A stretch of 21,038 nucleotides of DNA. It comes from Strigomonas culicis. Taxonomy: Eukaryota > Euglenozoa > Kinetoplastea > Trypanosomatida > Trypanosomatidae. The notes beneath the pieces are model-generated. The model did no database searches and was not told where the DNA came from. It saw nothing but the letters and a program-made list of their open reading frames with translations. Below are positions 8,101 through 16,771 of the stretch, in pieces; within the stretch, counting starts at the first letter, position 1, and each line of letters begins with the position of its first letter. The position numbers were made by a program, and so were the translations under genes. The stretch spans positions 1-21,038 of the forward strand of contig AUXH01000333.1 in the NCBI GenBank assembly GCA_000482145.1, read 5' to 3'.

Positions 8101-11100
8101 GCGTCGACGGCGACGATGCGGAGTGCACCCTGCTCACGGCGCAGCACAACCATGCGCTCGTTGAAGTTGTTCGTGGGGATAAGCACTACGCGGAGACGGC
8201 CACGGACAGTGCCGTGGAGGACATGCGGGGGGTGGAGCTGCACTCTGCCTCGGAAAGCTACTCCGACCTCCGGAGCAGCGAGGATCTCTTCTCGAGCCGC
8301 AAGAGCGACCTGCCGCTGTCTGAGCGGCCGGGGAGGCAGTCAAAGGGTACCCGCGTCGTCCAGGAGGCGGTGCAGCCGTGGCCCAACGGCCCGCACGACG
8401 TCCGCCGGACGCTCGACGGCAACAGCGTGTCCACCCTCACGTCGCGGTCCGCCTCCCCTCTCGATGCGGCGAGTGAGCTCGAGCAGGCTGCGCCAGCAGC
8501 AGCAGCAGCAGCAGCAGCGGCGGCCGCACCGCAGGAACGGGAGCGCCCGCCGACGCCGGCGGCAGCGCCGGTGGTGCCCATGGTCCTGTCCCACGTGTGC
8601 GTCCCCGACGTGGCCTTCGTGATGCTGGACCTCACGGAGCTGGAGGAAATCGCGCTGCTGGAGGACGTGCACCGTCGCGTCTGCGGCCCCGGCGGGTCGC
8701 TCGACGACGAGGGTGAGTTGCTCATGGCACCCGCCGTCGTGGCGCGCAACCGCCAGGCGGCGCCCCCGTCCGCGCGGCAAGAATCGCTGCTGTCCAAGTA
8801 CTTCACGCTGTCCAGCCAGAAGACGAGCACTGTTTCAGCGCTGCGGGTGGGCGCGGACAGCCGCGGCGGCGACAGCAGCATCCCGCCGCTCACGGCGGTC
8901 AGCGCTAGCACGGACAGCAGCACGCGGTGCAAACAAATGATGGTGCAGGTGCAGGGCCTCGTCTGGCGCGGCTGCACGGATGCCGCGCGCGTCGACGTGG
9001 CGGAGCTCGCGTGCACGGTGCACTACCGCAACGTGCCACTCCTCGCCGTCGAGCGCATTCGCGCGACGCTCCCGGGCGCGCACCGGGACATGCCCTACGC
9101 GACCTACGTAGCAACGCGGGGGGAGGGACAGGGGCATGCCGCGACGGCGGCGGCAGGCAAGCGCGCATGCAGCGGCAATGACAGCGATCGAGACAAGGAA
9201 GAAGAGGCGCACGCGGCGCAGAGGCAGGAGAAGGTGACGCTGGAGGCCGCCACCGCGCAGGTGCACGAAGAGGGTGTGTTGGAGGCCGGCAAGATTACCT
9301 GCACGCTGAAGTCCTCCGCCATCTTGTACTGCGTCGATCTCTTCGTGGCCCGCCCCGAGAAGCGGCCGGCGCTGCTGCAGCGCGCGCGGCGGTGCCTCTC
9401 GGGCCGCGCGAGTGCGGCGAGCAGCAGCGATGGCAGGAAGGACGCCACGTCCCGCTCGCTGTCCAGTAGGTCCAGCGCGTCGAGCAGCAAGAGCAGCGTG
9501 AAGGACAAGCCGAACGCGAAGGAGCAGGACGGACAAAAGAACACCTCGGAGCGGTCCGCCAACAAGGCCTGCAGGAAGAAGCCGAAGAAGAGTGCGGTGG
9601 AGCAGCTGCTGCTCGTGCACATCGCCGATCCGACGTATGCGCTGGAGCGGACGACCACGCTCCACCCCAGGAAGTGCGTGCTGGTGTTCACCAACACGGC
9701 CACAAACCACATCACCGTCGACTTGCAGCAGCACACCATTGTGCTGGAGGAGACCAACTGGTCCATGTATAACTACAGCACGACCGGCGATGAGACCGGC
9801 CACGAGGAGGACAAGAAGGCGGGGACCGCTGAGAGCTGGACGGAGCGCTGTGTGCTCTTTCTGATGGATAGTATGACGGTGTCCTTCACCAATGGCTTCT
9901 TCCGCGTCCCGTACCGCGAGCGGCGGCTTCCCCACCCCGCCCAGCGGGACGGTACGGGGAGGGGTGACCACAGCGACGACGTTGCGAATGCCTTGGCGCC
10001 GTTTATGGTCATCGGAGAGGGCAGCTTCATCGAGTGCGACGAGACGGTGCAGCTGCGCTACATGGGCGGGCGCGGCGCGGCGGCGGGCAGACGGAACTAC
10101 TTCAGCGCTAGCAGCACCGCGATGAGTGAGGACGTGGCAGACCGCCACCACCACCACTCCTTCGCGCGCTCGTACCCGGGATCACCGGACCGAAACCTCG
10201 CCCACGCCGCGGACCGAACCATCTCGGTGCACTCGGTCGACCGGCTCATAGGCAGCACCGACGTCTTCTTGCCTTTGCATGTGCCACAGGGCTCCAGCGA
10301 CAGTGACACGGGAGGCAGCAGCAGCAGCGACTCCGACGGTGAGGAGGACGAGGGTGGCGACACGGGCGACCGCCGGCCCGTCACCGCGCGCGAGCGGCGG
10401 CGTGCCGCGCGGGTGGCACAGCGCAAGGCCCCCCTCACGCATGTCATACGAAAGTTCCGAATTGGTATCAAGACGATTGACGTGCAAATGCACGCGCAAA
10501 GCGACGTGCGCGTGCTGCAGGTGGTGGCCGCCCTCGATGCCACGCAGCGCTTTGACCAGGGCATGATGGACAGCGGCGAGCTCCAGCTGCGCCGCCTCAC
10601 CATCCGCACGCGCTGGCTCAACACGTCATCGACCATCGCGGCCCACACGACACTGCTGGTGCCGGTGGATGTCGTCGTGAGTCTGTCCGAAAGCCGCCAC
10701 CGGGCCATCTCGTGTGGCGCCATTGTGGTCGACCTCATGCGCGGGGACGTGCTGCTGCTGCGGCAGCTGCTCGCGAGCGTGCAGGGCCTCGCGCGCGAGC
10801 TGCGCTACGTGGCCTGCAGTGCGGAGGAGCGAGAGCTGCGGCAGCTGGTGGAGCAGCTGACCAAGTGGCGCCAGCAGGAGCCCGCCGAGCGGCGGTACGA
10901 CCCCACCGGGGCCTCCGCTGGGTCGCGGCCGACCCCGACGCAGGCCACGAGCCGCCTGCCGCCCGGCACGTCCACCGCGTTCTTCCTGCCCTCGCTGGAG
11001 CTGACGCTCAGCGACCTGCGCTTCCCGATGCTGCGTGCGACGGTGAAGGACATCCTGCTGCGCGCGGTGGTGCCGTCGCCGCCGGTGCACACCCTCCGCG

Positions 11101-14100
11101 CACAGTGCCTGCACCTCCACGTGGAGGTGTACGGCAAGGGCCGCTGGGACACGGTGGTGCTGCCGCGCGGCCTCATCACGTGGTCGCGCACGCAGACGAC
11201 CGCCGCGCACAGCACAAACGACCACATGTCGCTCGGCAGCGACGGCGTGCAGGTGCAGTGCTCGCATCTCATTCTCGGCAAGATGCTCTACGTGGCGCGG
11301 CAGCTGCCGTCCTTCTTCCAGTCCGACGACCACCGCGCCGAGGGCCGGCAGCCGACGGAGGAGAGCTCGCCCAGCTCCGCAGACGAGGAGCCGGAGATGC
11401 TGGAGAGCGCGACGACGCAGGAGTCGCGCGTGCGGCGCGCCACGCACCGCTTTATCAACAGCTTCAACTGCACCTTCTTCGTCGTGGTCGCGCGCAGCCT
11501 CGCCTCCGACGACGCCGACGTGCACAAGCTGGCGCCCTCGTCCACGATCGATCTCTTCATCCCGTACCACCGCACCAAGGAGCTGTCTGTCTTCTTCTTT
11601 CCGGAGGAGAGCGGCGCGTGGAACATGCACCGGGGCGTGTACGAGGTCACGGAGGAGGCACGGCACGCCGCCGCGGCGGCCAAGATGGTTCCGGGCATGG
11701 CCATTCACACGCTGCAGTACGGCTACACGACGGGGCTCGTCGTGGACAGCACGCTGGTCGTGCTCACCTGCGCCGACCAGCGCGACGTCGGCGAGGCGTA
11801 CAGCGTCGACAGCGCCGAGGTCGTCACCAGCCGCTCGCAGTACGGCGTCGAGACGCAGGCCGCGTGGGCCGCCGCGCAGCTGCCGAGCGCGGCGGCCGCC
11901 TCGTCCTCCGTGCGCACCCAGCGCTCCGACGCGCTGGGCGACGAGGCGGGTCTGGTCGTGGTGCGCATGCACGCGAAGGCGGTCCTGCGCAACGAGACGG
12001 GCATCACGCTGACCGTGTGCCAGCGGCTGATGGAGGACGACGACGGCGAGGGCCGATCCAGCCGCCCGATGCGGCGGCGGCGCTACATGGTCTCGCCGGC
12101 GTCCGAGCCCGCGGGAGGCGCGCGCCGCGCGTTCGACGCCCTCCCCCCGCGCGCGCACATGGCGCTGAAGGGCACCTGCAGCCGCCTCGTGCTGCGCGCG
12201 ACGGAGCAGGGCCGCGTGTACGAGTGCGCCTACAGCGTGCTGGACGCGCCGCCGAGCTGCTTCCTCTCGCTGCACCCCGTCGGCGAGGCCGCGGCGGCCC
12301 CCACCGCGGCCGACGACGACGGCGACGCCACGGCGGAGGGGCGCGCGTACTACTGCCCACCGGTGCGCGCCGGCAGCCGAGACCAGCGGCCCATCATGCT
12401 CTTCGTCGTGTGCCGCCGGCTGAGTGAGAGCCTCTCCTCCACCATCACGCTCTTCCCCCGCCTGATGGTGGTCAACCACACCGGCGTGGCGCTCAGGCTG
12501 GCCCTGTGGCAGTGCGACCGCCGCGCCGGGCCGCAGGTGCCGGGCGACGTCGCCCTCATGAAGCCGTGGCTGTCCGCGGACGAGGGAGCGGGCCGCGACA
12601 CGGAGAAGCAGTCGCTGGTCGCGCTCGGCGCGCACGGTAACCTGCAGCACCGCCAGGCGCTCTCCGTGCTGCAGTGCACCTACAGCAGCAACCTCGTCCT
12701 GGCCCTGTCGCTGAGCCAGGTCACAGGCGAGACCCTGCGGACGGCCGACCTCCGCCCGGTGGTGAACAATCTGCACCAGTCGGTGGAGCACCACCCGCGC
12801 CTGCTGCCGCTGCGCGACGCGAACGGACACATCTTCTATGTGCAGGTAACCGTGCTCGCGCGCACCATCATCCTGTCGGTCGCGCTGTGGGTCTGCAACC
12901 TCACGGACTACCCCATCCTCGCGACGGAGAGCCTCGTCACGCGGCGGCTCTTCGCGGGTCTGCCATCCAACACCGGCATCCTGCCCTCGCAGGGCGTGCC
13001 GTTCCTCGTCGGCTGCCGCATGCAGGACTTCACCCAGGCCTCCTTCAAGATCGGGCTCGACGGCTGGTGGTCCCACTCCGTGCCCATGGACGTCGGCTCC
13101 GCCGGTGTGTTCGAGTCCTTCAACAAGCACGGCATCCCGCGCAGCTGCAACTACGCGATTCAGCTGCCCAACGCGCAGGAGGGGCGGCCTATCGTGCTGC
13201 GCATCACGCCGCGGTGGGTGATCGTCAACACGACGCCCAACAAGCGGCTGCAGGTCTACTTCGACTGCGCCGCTCTGCGCGCGGGGCTGCAGGAAGCGCG
13301 GGCCCGCAAGGACGCGGCGCGGGTGCAGGCCTTCGAGGATGTGATGTCCGTCTGCCTTAGCCCCGGCGAGCACTACGTGAGCTGCGTGGGCACGGTCGAC
13401 CGCAACGAGATCGCGGTGTGCGACCGGCTGGAGCGCATGGTGCCCTCCTTCACCTCCATCTCCGACCGCGGCGTGTCGCACCGCAACGTGCTGCAGTACT
13501 ACGAGCCGCAGCGGACGGCCGCGCTGTCTATGGACCGGCCCGGGCAGGCGACGCTCAACCTCTGGGCCGCGCGCAAGCCGCTCGGGAAGCAGCTCGGGGT
13601 CAGCTACGGGGGCGAGATGGTGGTGCACCGCGGCGCGCGCTACGACCCCGTCGGGCTCGACCCCTTCGACCCGTACAACAGCACCGACGCCGTCGTGACC
13701 GGCCGGCTCACCGTCACGATGCAGGAGATGGAACACGTACTCGCCATCGCCTTCCAGGGCGTCCACGCGACCAAAATCAGCATCCAGAACCGCACGCTCG
13801 ACCGCACCGTGATGGTGCGGCAGGAGGGCAACCGGCGGCGCAACATGGTGCCGGCGCGGCAAAACCGCTTTTTTCTCTGGGAGGACAGCCGCGGCGAGCA
13901 CGCGCTCCGCGTGCACGTGGCGGGCTACAAGGGCTGTTGGTTCGGCGTCGACTTCGCGCGCGGCGACTGCCGTGTGACGCGGCACGCGACGCCGACACTG
14001 CGGGCGCGCATGGACGCCTACCAGGCGTGGCGGCGGCAGGACCCCGCCTCCCTCGCGGGCGACGGCGGCGACGTGTTCAACGAGGAGGAGGCCGCGCAGT

Positions 14101-16367
14101 ACCACATCCCCTTCTTTGTGAACGGGTTCACGAACGCGGAGAAGACCATCGTGACGGTGCTCATCACGTCGCGGCCGCTGCCGGCGCACGCGGCGATCGG
14201 CACCGTGCGCACGTCCACGATGATGGAGTGCCGCCTCTCCTTCTTCAAGGCGACGTGGCTGTGTGAGTCGACCGCACTGGCGCGCTACCGGATGCCGGCC
14301 CGCCACGAGCCGCACCCCGGCGGCACCCCGACGACGAAGGGCCACGGCCCGCAGCCGAGCGAGGACGTGGTGGTGGTCGGCGGCCGTGAGCCGCGCACCG
14401 GCGCGGACGAGGCAGAGACGGAGGAGCTGCTGCGCAGCACCCGCCCCCTCGTCTCCCTCATCCTGGAGGGGCTCGAGCTGCAGTGGCTCGACTCGATGGA
14501 CAACCGCACCACCTACGTCGCGATCCACCAGCTGCAGATGATCGACGAGGCGCAGCGCAAGGTGTCCGTGTACCGCGCGCGCTGGCGCTCCCTCCAGCGG
14601 GACCACGAGCAGCAGCAGCAGGAGATGGAGCGGCGCACGGGGCTGTCCACCCCCTCCGCCGACAGCGCGCGGTCGCCGCCGCTGAGCCCGCGGAGCACCA
14701 TGTCCGCCTACGGCCTTCTCTCGCGCTCGCCGACGGGCGGCGCGCCGCAGCACATGCTCGCGTCCAACAAGAGCTTCGCGTGGCTGAGCCCCCGCATGAA
14801 GGGCATGAAGGGCGGCAGCGCGTCGCCGTCGCCGCGCCTCTCCACCTCCACGTTGCCGGAGCCGCCGGCGGGTGATGCGCCGGACGCGGACGCGCCGCCG
14901 ATGCTCACGCCGCGGTCCTTCGTGCACCGGCCGCTGCCCGGCGCGGCGGCGGTCAGCGACCTGGCGGCCGTGGCGGCGCGGCGCCTGCGGCAGATGCGCA
15001 GCGCGCTGCCGGGCTTCCTCCGCCTGCCCTTCGCGGCGCGCGGCCGCGACCACCACAAGGATGAGCTCGCGAACGACTTCAAGATGGAGATGACGCTCAT
15101 CCGGTACGCGGACGGCGTCGTGCGCATCACGGACTTCGACGCGTGCATCACGCCGCTCGTGGTCGTGCTCAGCGACCTCTGGCTGGTCGCCGCGCTGATG
15201 GAGGGCCGGCGCGTACAGCAGCTTCTCGCGCCACGCCGCGCGGCCGCCGCCGCCGAGCGCCGCCACGGCCCGGCGTCGGCCCCGCCCGCGGCCGCGGCCA
15301 GCATCAACCCCCACCACGCGCTCCTCAGCACCGCGCACCATCTGCTGACGACGACCGGCGCGGTGCCGCCCGAGTACACGTCGCAGACGAACTTTGTGCT
15401 GCAGCTGGTGGCGCTCGTGCGGCGGCAGCAGCGGTCGGACCGGGCCGTCGCCGGCAGCCTCGCGGCGCGCGGCGGCAGCAGCGGCCACAGGCGGGCGCCC
15501 GGCGCCGCGGAGGAGGGCGGCGGCGCCGACCGCGGCGACAGCGAGGGGGCGACGCAGACGTTTCTCTTCATCCAGCGCCTCAACGTGTCGCGGGTGACGG
15601 TGTACCTCACCTTTGTGCGGCACCGCCCGGACCCTCTCCGCTCCGTCCTGGGCGCCTACACGCTGATGCTGCCGCGGCAGCTGCGCGCGAAGGAGTTCCA
15701 CCTGCGGCCGCTCACCATCCTGCAGCAGGTCGAGACGACGCGCACCATCCACGGCCGCCTCCTGCGCTGGGCCGTGCAGTCGCTACGCTCCCAGTGGACG
15801 AAGGTCACCAAGATCGGCACTGTGCTCGACTGGCTGCACGACGGCTACCACGCGCTGCCCGCCCTCTGCGGCGGCGAGGGCGCCGGGAGCCGGCGCGGCG
15901 TGCTGCGGGGGGCGCCGGTCGCGCTGACGTACCAGCGCGTCCAGGACCTCCGCAGCGCGGCCGCCGCCAAACAGCGCGGCGCCATCGACTTCATCTCCGA
16001 GGACGACCACGACGACGACGACGACGCCGACGAAGCCAAGGAGGCGAGCGAGAACGCGCGCTGGTACGGCGGCGCCGAGTGGAGCTGGCGCGACGACGGC
16101 GCGGACGCCGCCACGGAGACGGATGGCGACGACGAGGAAGAGGGTGAGGAGGGACCGCAGAACACCACGGGCCGCGACGGCGCGGCGGCGGCACCGGCGG
16201 CCCCCGTCTCTGCCCTGAAGCAGGCCACCAGCCCCGCGACCGGCACGCCGTCCCTACGCAGCGTGAAGTTCCGCAGCGACGAGGACAGCGATCACGAGAG
16301 AGGGCCCGCGTCGGTGGTGGTGCACATCGATGATGCGAGTGGAGACGTTATCGTCTCCAAGTCATAA
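2067..16367 (+). CDS. VPS13: VPS13-family bridge-like lipid-transfer protein
   Basis: 4766 residues, longer than human VPS13 proteins (about 3200-4400). The N-terminus (1-115) is a clear chorein domain: MVFDRYVASII, SLLKGSVELKNVEF and TVKIPWRSLY match the family. An acidic linker follows, then the extended chorein region (about 145-420, including the WWKY motif near 329). The middle has many alternating hydrophobic segments expected of the beta-groove rod. Long disordered inserts interrupt it (about 1790-2175, 2440-2510, 2670-2790). A VAB adaptor-binding region has six repeats at about 3300-4100. APT1/ATG_C-like segments follow (near 4140 and 4530-4600), with a Ser/Pro-rich insert between (about 4175-4320). 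The family moves bulk phospholipid at ER and organelle contact sites. No C-terminal PH-like domain is apparent; the end is an acidic tail with D5. Codons are AT-rich to about 3750-4200, then GC3-saturated. The start is fixed by the chorein N-terminus. Confidence 0.93.
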   Translation: MVFDRYVASIISAYLGNFIKGVNKDTVKISLLKGSVELKNVEFSPNVLSFSKHIRLKRGTIGQLTVKIPWRSLYSKRCEIHIKDVVFVVGPRLKSESDDAKANEENLANIRHFELSDTIESDNSDSDENSDGKKDGFVKRLQKRILNNFAFVIENVTIRLEDQLGLWKGKGVSLVAHLGNVHCEATDSNFHPTFLAHTPDELFRTLVYSGATCHIAVLPKSNFSNDSMWDAMSLADFKSRCTDVSTMECIVRPSNGSVNVHYALDATELIERPFARIIAKIETGDIVVQEHAAMSIRIMAHSIAHASKIVEQRRPSTRPCKGNILTWWKYVAFEFRKRKHQKFDWRRFLEWKAAYKAYFDYYLRQLDAPWIIELGKALPTCQIEDVRKKLSVQDVAECRLRARFAVATYKADKVIPTWTKSPNYFNEIIPGGKGFSFSSSVDVILYATWPSFRLLVDENVEAQVQNFMFSASLKKSHAVVESSIERVSLAAEDKHILTLGGYKENADALLIQSVMDTHDFKSSTTITLGALGLQYNEVLHNMMRKRFAHYLELGFLDVPSSSTGADKAGRPVVSPLASSPKSSEASRKPGLNLTGTHVNVHLCYIAVNANGIIINVSDVQANTQSDPLALHVTQVTAFDSVTQTPIAVVDHLVVCPPMKPNEEILVNCAVLLHANLEGIERLKEFGAFITNPDIAERRKKKPKTVDTTPLKLNITLTTARFEALEIRQLRISVFLFNGWNIRLRSDYLITSSWQSAEANLDLELWADTCLATSPFGDWINEDGIGFQFTLQDANLLLDSAFAHTLESLFDLLILVIFLEEDAHVYLRDESDTTPHIRGSFACSNCHLRLVDDLEMLKEFRLDADGVSSIYVELLRFRDKHMDLSVKLGPGVNGFLRDTPYPIHLLPIREHGGDINVGLHLASPTPEAAHSFPYATVSIDVDMTERAVVAHLPTIMTLWNQFNTRGMPLWFLRNVGSRVHYSCRSARGGRCKPPASPTSARLQERGEAAFATSTCGHPPPPNPDPYSSPTFPGDLVLNVTVTNSELYYVMGDNSLVPLFLHGFVPVCSVCITNRDGLARAEVTGALSFPYVSLGTTEVHPEQRKRRRLLRRLLRNEQQQVRSMEFPGMASTVFCFQDEDEKAQFLQREEHVNRPFFPAPSSSDKTGGRGSRGNSRTSRVVPPTYVTAKIIYTNDNRPPFDDGVASEVLSFYFSGCDYTVPGSIAKDGGDQGSGSPAQGPILLRLREADVASWRTLLSFYNATTNEKDVLYSNNHLHPFWEQQLLQQQRPKRFAIELRIGYGAVYLPTLGIAIALWDGMSMRFTLPAMQLELPRLTVLSHDSLLRTTTGEWSGAEPPITMAYLQQLYKEGEAVVVHLSGGGQKQQPGAAEEEEEERGRSVTPAVEGFGKPGGDLDEAAATCGFLLNSYVTSVRRTTTATAHEVTYELHKQVKIAQCSSCLSQTMLVRLVRHTFLREGVCYIRALQETQARVMTEMLTARRAAGYGYTPPVLHLERFGAAPPLPLVNQNVVAKSVTELDGLRVALLWESKPTARRRSSATSMTDGRRQDPLETLVSSGSETDEEEEDAAARGGGPLHRLSNDCIGLLGFVSRVQWVTTATSGALREAGEGGADGGGPPAAPRSSPAAADQSYSSVDRLTIAEVAMYLGVGFESGIQSLLAHGTMTLQEQFFVLPLWSSLFPVLEPVRVHTSSVAAVKAPGPGGRAKAEPLLPASRQVHVSPVRLVLTPTTYYHIRDLPQRLAVEKVLQDSEAQDDVEADRSLEHAGYSGSSDMRQVHRERAEKKRKGEDERALPTARSWVSPSAYQRRRAERQTRKKLRQLQKREKHMAASISIDDLLHYANPPSLSYQYVYDAKAMSQRLSVLDTCFTDQDRAPGDTLITPDNSRNHRTGSSRVVPPAAMEETARESHSFRFHDRRGSSSAEDDSTNRKDRHHHPGEQRGVALEEAATTMVTSRIEVAPSVQQQRGGARLSASLRLQSASSGPVSRARTTAHISVDGDDAECTLLTAQHNHALVEVVRGDKHYAETATDSAVEDMRGVELHSASESYSDLRSSEDLFSSRKSDLPLSERPGRQSKGTRVVQEAVQPWPNGPHDVRRTLDGNSVSTLTSRSASPLDAASELEQAAPAAAAAAAAAAAPQERERPPTPAAAPVVPMVLSHVCVPDVAFVMLDLTELEEIALLEDVHRRVCGPGGSLDDEGELLMAPAVVARNRQAAPPSARQESLLSKYFTLSSQKTSTVSALRVGADSRGGDSSIPPLTAVSASTDSSTRCKQMMVQVQGLVWRGCTDAARVDVAELACTVHYRNVPLLAVERIRATLPGAHRDMPYATYVATRGEGQGHAATAAAGKRACSGNDSDRDKEEEAHAAQRQEKVTLEAATAQVHEEGVLEAGKITCTLKSSAILYCVDLFVARPEKRPALLQRARRCLSGRASAASSSDGRKDATSRSLSSRSSASSSKSSVKDKPNAKEQDGQKNTSERSANKACRKKPKKSAVEQLLLVHIADPTYALERTTTLHPRKCVLVFTNTATNHITVDLQQHTIVLEETNWSMYNYSTTGDETGHEEDKKAGTAESWTERCVLFLMDSMTVSFTNGFFRVPYRERRLPHPAQRDGTGRGDHSDDVANALAPFMVIGEGSFIECDETVQLRYMGGRGAAAGRRNYFSASSTAMSEDVADRHHHHSFARSYPGSPDRNLAHAADRTISVHSVDRLIGSTDVFLPLHVPQGSSDSDTGGSSSSDSDGEEDEGGDTGDRRPVTARERRRAARVAQRKAPLTHVIRKFRIGIKTIDVQMHAQSDVRVLQVVAALDATQRFDQGMMDSGELQLRRLTIRTRWLNTSSTIAAHTTLLVPVDVVVSLSESRHRAISCGAIVVDLMRGDVLLLRQLLASVQGLARELRYVACSAEERELRQLVEQLTKWRQQEPAERRYDPTGASAGSRPTPTQATSRLPPGTSTAFFLPSLELTLSDLRFPMLRATVKDILLRAVVPSPPVHTLRAQCLHLHVEVYGKGRWDTVVLPRGLITWSRTQTTAAHSTNDHMSLGSDGVQVQCSHLILGKMLYVARQLPSFFQSDDHRAEGRQPTEESSPSSADEEPEMLESATTQESRVRRATHRFINSFNCTFFVVVARSLASDDADVHKLAPSSTIDLFIPYHRTKELSVFFFPEESGAWNMHRGVYEVTEEARHAAAAAKMVPGMAIHTLQYGYTTGLVVDSTLVVLTCADQRDVGEAYSVDSAEVVTSRSQYGVETQAAWAAAQLPSAAAASSSVRTQRSDALGDEAGLVVVRMHAKAVLRNETGITLTVCQRLMEDDDGEGRSSRPMRRRRYMVSPASEPAGGARRAFDALPPRAHMALKGTCSRLVLRATEQGRVYECAYSVLDAPPSCFLSLHPVGEAAAAPTAADDDGDATAEGRAYYCPPVRAGSRDQRPIMLFVVCRRLSESLSSTITLFPRLMVVNHTGVALRLALWQCDRRAGPQVPGDVALMKPWLSADEGAGRDTEKQSLVALGAHGNLQHRQALSVLQCTYSSNLVLALSLSQVTGETLRTADLRPVVNNLHQSVEHHPRLLPLRDANGHIFYVQVTVLARTIILSVALWVCNLTDYPILATESLVTRRLFAGLPSNTGILPSQGVPFLVGCRMQDFTQASFKIGLDGWWSHSVPMDVGSAGVFESFNKHGIPRSCNYAIQLPNAQEGRPIVLRITPRWVIVNTTPNKRLQVYFDCAALRAGLQEARARKDAARVQAFEDVMSVCLSPGEHYVSCVGTVDRNEIAVCDRLERMVPSFTSISDRGVSHRNVLQYYEPQRTAALSMDRPGQATLNLWAARKPLGKQLGVSYGGEMVVHRGARYDPVGLDPFDPYNSTDAVVTGRLTVTMQEMEHVLAIAFQGVHATKISIQNRTLDRTVMVRQEGNRRRNMVPARQNRFFLWEDSRGEHALRVHVAGYKGCWFGVDFARGDCRVTRHATPTLRARMDAYQAWRRQDPASLAGDGGDVFNEEEAAQYHIPFFVNGFTNAEKTIVTVLITSRPLPAHAAIGTVRTSTMMECRLSFFKATWLCESTALARYRMPARHEPHPGGTPTTKGHGPQPSEDVVVVGGREPRTGADEAETEELLRSTRPLVSLILEGLELQWLDSMDNRTTYVAIHQLQMIDEAQRKVSVYRARWRSLQRDHEQQQQEMERRTGLSTPSADSARSPPLSPRSTMSAYGLLSRSPTGGAPQHMLASNKSFAWLSPRMKGMKGGSASPSPRLSTSTLPEPPAGDAPDADAPPMLTPRSFVHRPLPGAAAVSDLAAVAARRLRQMRSALPGFLRLPFAARGRDHHKDELANDFKMEMTLIRYADGVVRITDFDACITPLVVVLSDLWLVAALMEGRRVQQLLAPRRAAAAAERRHGPASAPPAAAASINPHHALLSTAHHLLTTTGAVPPEYTSQTNFVLQLVALVRRQQRSDRAVAGSLAARGGSSGHRRAPGAAEEGGGADRGDSEGATQTFLFIQRLNVSRVTVYLTFVRHRPDPLRSVLGAYTLMLPRQLRAKEFHLRPLTILQQVETTRTIHGRLLRWAVQSLRSQWTKVTKIGTVLDWLHDGYHALPALCGGEGAGSRRGVLRGAPVALTYQRVQDLRSAAAAKQRGAIDFISEDDHDDDDDADEAKEASENARWYGGAEWSWRDDGADAATETDGDDEEEGEEGPQNTTGRDGAAAAPAAPVSALKQATSPATGTPSLRSVKFRSDEDSDHERGPASVVVHIDDASGDVIVSKS
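8494..8517 (+). repeat. (CAG)8 microsatellite coding for polyalanine in VPS13
   Basis: Eight CAG units are read in the GCA frame and, with the following GCG/GCC/GCA codons, give about 11 alanines in a row. It lies in the largest disordered insert. Such tracts often vary in length between strains. Confidence 0.8.
11991..14123 (+). other. VAB (VPS13 adaptor-binding) region of VPS13, six repeats
   Basis: Six segments share a hydrophobic strand followed by an invariant Asn and usually Thr: LRNETG (N3309), VVNHTG (N3470), VCNLTD (N3611), IVNTTP (N3721), IQNRTL (N3908) and FVNGFT (N4019). Spacing is 110-187 residues. In yeast and human VPS13 the VAB domain also has six repeats with a conserved Asn, and it binds Pro-x-Pro adaptor motifs that set membrane location. 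The repeat assignment is by eye. Confidence 0.7.
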
Positions 16368-16390
16368 ACATGCACCTTTTGTTTGTTTTT

Positions 16391-16411
16391 TTGTTGTTGT
16401 TGTTGTTGTTG
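16391..16411 (+). repeat. (TTG)7 microsatellite in VPS13 3' UTR
   Basis: Seven uninterrupted TTG units, followed within 25 nt by a short (CTG)3-like run. It lies just after the VPS13 stop codon. Confidence 0.8.
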
Positions 16412-16769
16412 TCATTGTTATTGCTGCTGCTAGAACCACCGCCTACGGCAGATCAGAGAAACTATAAGGATCGAGCAGTATTGAGAAATTAGAATTTTTT
16501 GTCTGTATGCTTGTTGTTCACCATTGTTGCTATTATGGTTTTCGATGATACGATGGTACGGTACTATTGGGATGGATATGTACATGCATAAATATGTGCT
16601 CATTTGTTTGTTTACTTGTTCGCACTGCATTGACATATGTTTCCTTTCTCCCACCTTCCTTTTTTTTGCTCGCTTTGAAAAAAAAAACAGAATAATCTTT
16701 AAAAGAACAGCACGTCAGCTCATCATTTTTTTTTTAATCACCATAATTCACTCTCATTTTACATATTGT

Positions 16770-16771
16770 AG
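16770..16771 (+). promoter_or_regulatory. Candidate trans-splice acceptor for the PAM2 gene
   Basis: First AG after the pyrimidine-rich stretch 16726-16769. It would give a 73-nt ATG-free leader. The AG at 16689-16690, behind an even stronger pyrimidine tract, is an equally reasonable choice and gives a 154-nt leader. Confidence 0.45.

Noticed and set aside
8770..8830. FFAT-like ER-binding motif (SKYFTLSS) in VPS13
   Set aside because: It has aromatic and Thr residues in suitable places but Leu where a small residue is needed and no acidic lead, so I could not support it.
10626..15752. A 1708-codon open frame on the minus strand
   Set aside because: It is antisense and codon-aligned with VPS13. 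Its stops would need sense TTA, CTA or TCA codons, which the GC-ending bias removes. Its translation is Arg/His/Ala/Val-rich without recognisable domains.
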